In this document: piece by piece, positions 5,287-5,295 of the stretch | Position numbering within the stretch: the first letter of the stretch is position 1 | How the letters are laid out: each line of letters begins with the position of its first letter | Assembly: GCA_903845315.1 (NCBI GenBank) | Contig: CAIMWY010000170.1 | Coordinates: 1-5,295 of the forward strand | Source of the DNA: an uncultured Burkholderiales bacterium | Lineage (GTDB): Bacteria > Pseudomonadota > Gammaproteobacteria > Burkholderiales > Burkholderiaceae | DNA length: 5,295 nt | Direction: 5' to 3' | Made by a program: the position numbers and the translations under genes | Notes under the pieces: generated by a model | Database searches by the model: none | What the model was told of the DNA's origin: nothing | The model's input: only the letters and a program-made list of their open reading frames with translations

Positions 5287-5295
5287 GCTGCGAGA

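Overview
The window looks like chromosomal DNA of a betaproteobacterium, most likely Burkholderiales/Comamonadaceae (a Limnohabitans-, Rhodoferax- or Curvibacter-like organism). This is judged from the moderately high GC, the codon use, and the style of the TRAP transporter, the MoaD-like protein and the CCGxGC-type oxidoreductase-like protein. I see no rRNA, tRNA, insertion sequence, CRISPR array or phage gene.

Left part (1-1440, minus strand): the N-terminal 218 residues of a 5-oxoprolinase/hydantoinase-type enzyme run off the left edge. Directly upstream of it, with stop and start codons abutting (TAA|ATG), lies an exported alpha/beta hydrolase gene of clearly lower GC. A 129-bp divergent intergenic region (1441-1569) follows. 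It holds two CTTG...CAAG inverted-repeat sites and overlapping promoter-like elements facing both ways.

Centre (1570-4431, plus strand): a complete TRAP transporter operon encodes the periplasmic receptor (DctP type), the small 4-TM permease (DctQ type) and the large permease (DctM type). The first two genes overlap by one base, and the third follows after 13 bp.

Right part (4391-5286, minus strand): three tightly packed or overlapping genes, read right to left. They encode a MoaD/ThiS-like sulfur-carrier protein ending in Gly-Gly, an unrecognised 128-residue protein ending in Gly-Gly-Gly, and a small Cys-rich oxidoreductase-like-domain protein. The last one overlaps the 3' end of dctM tail-to-tail by 41 bp.

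Best working model (inference): the divergent unit imports and uses a cyclic carboxylate such as pyroglutamate (5-oxoproline). The TRAP system would bring it in and the oxoprolinase would open it to glutamate. The exported hydrolase looks like a later insertion into this locus and might release a substrate outside the cytoplasm. The right-hand trio is a separate unit, probably linked to molybdenum/tungsten cofactor or sulfur-transfer chemistry by its MoaD-like member.
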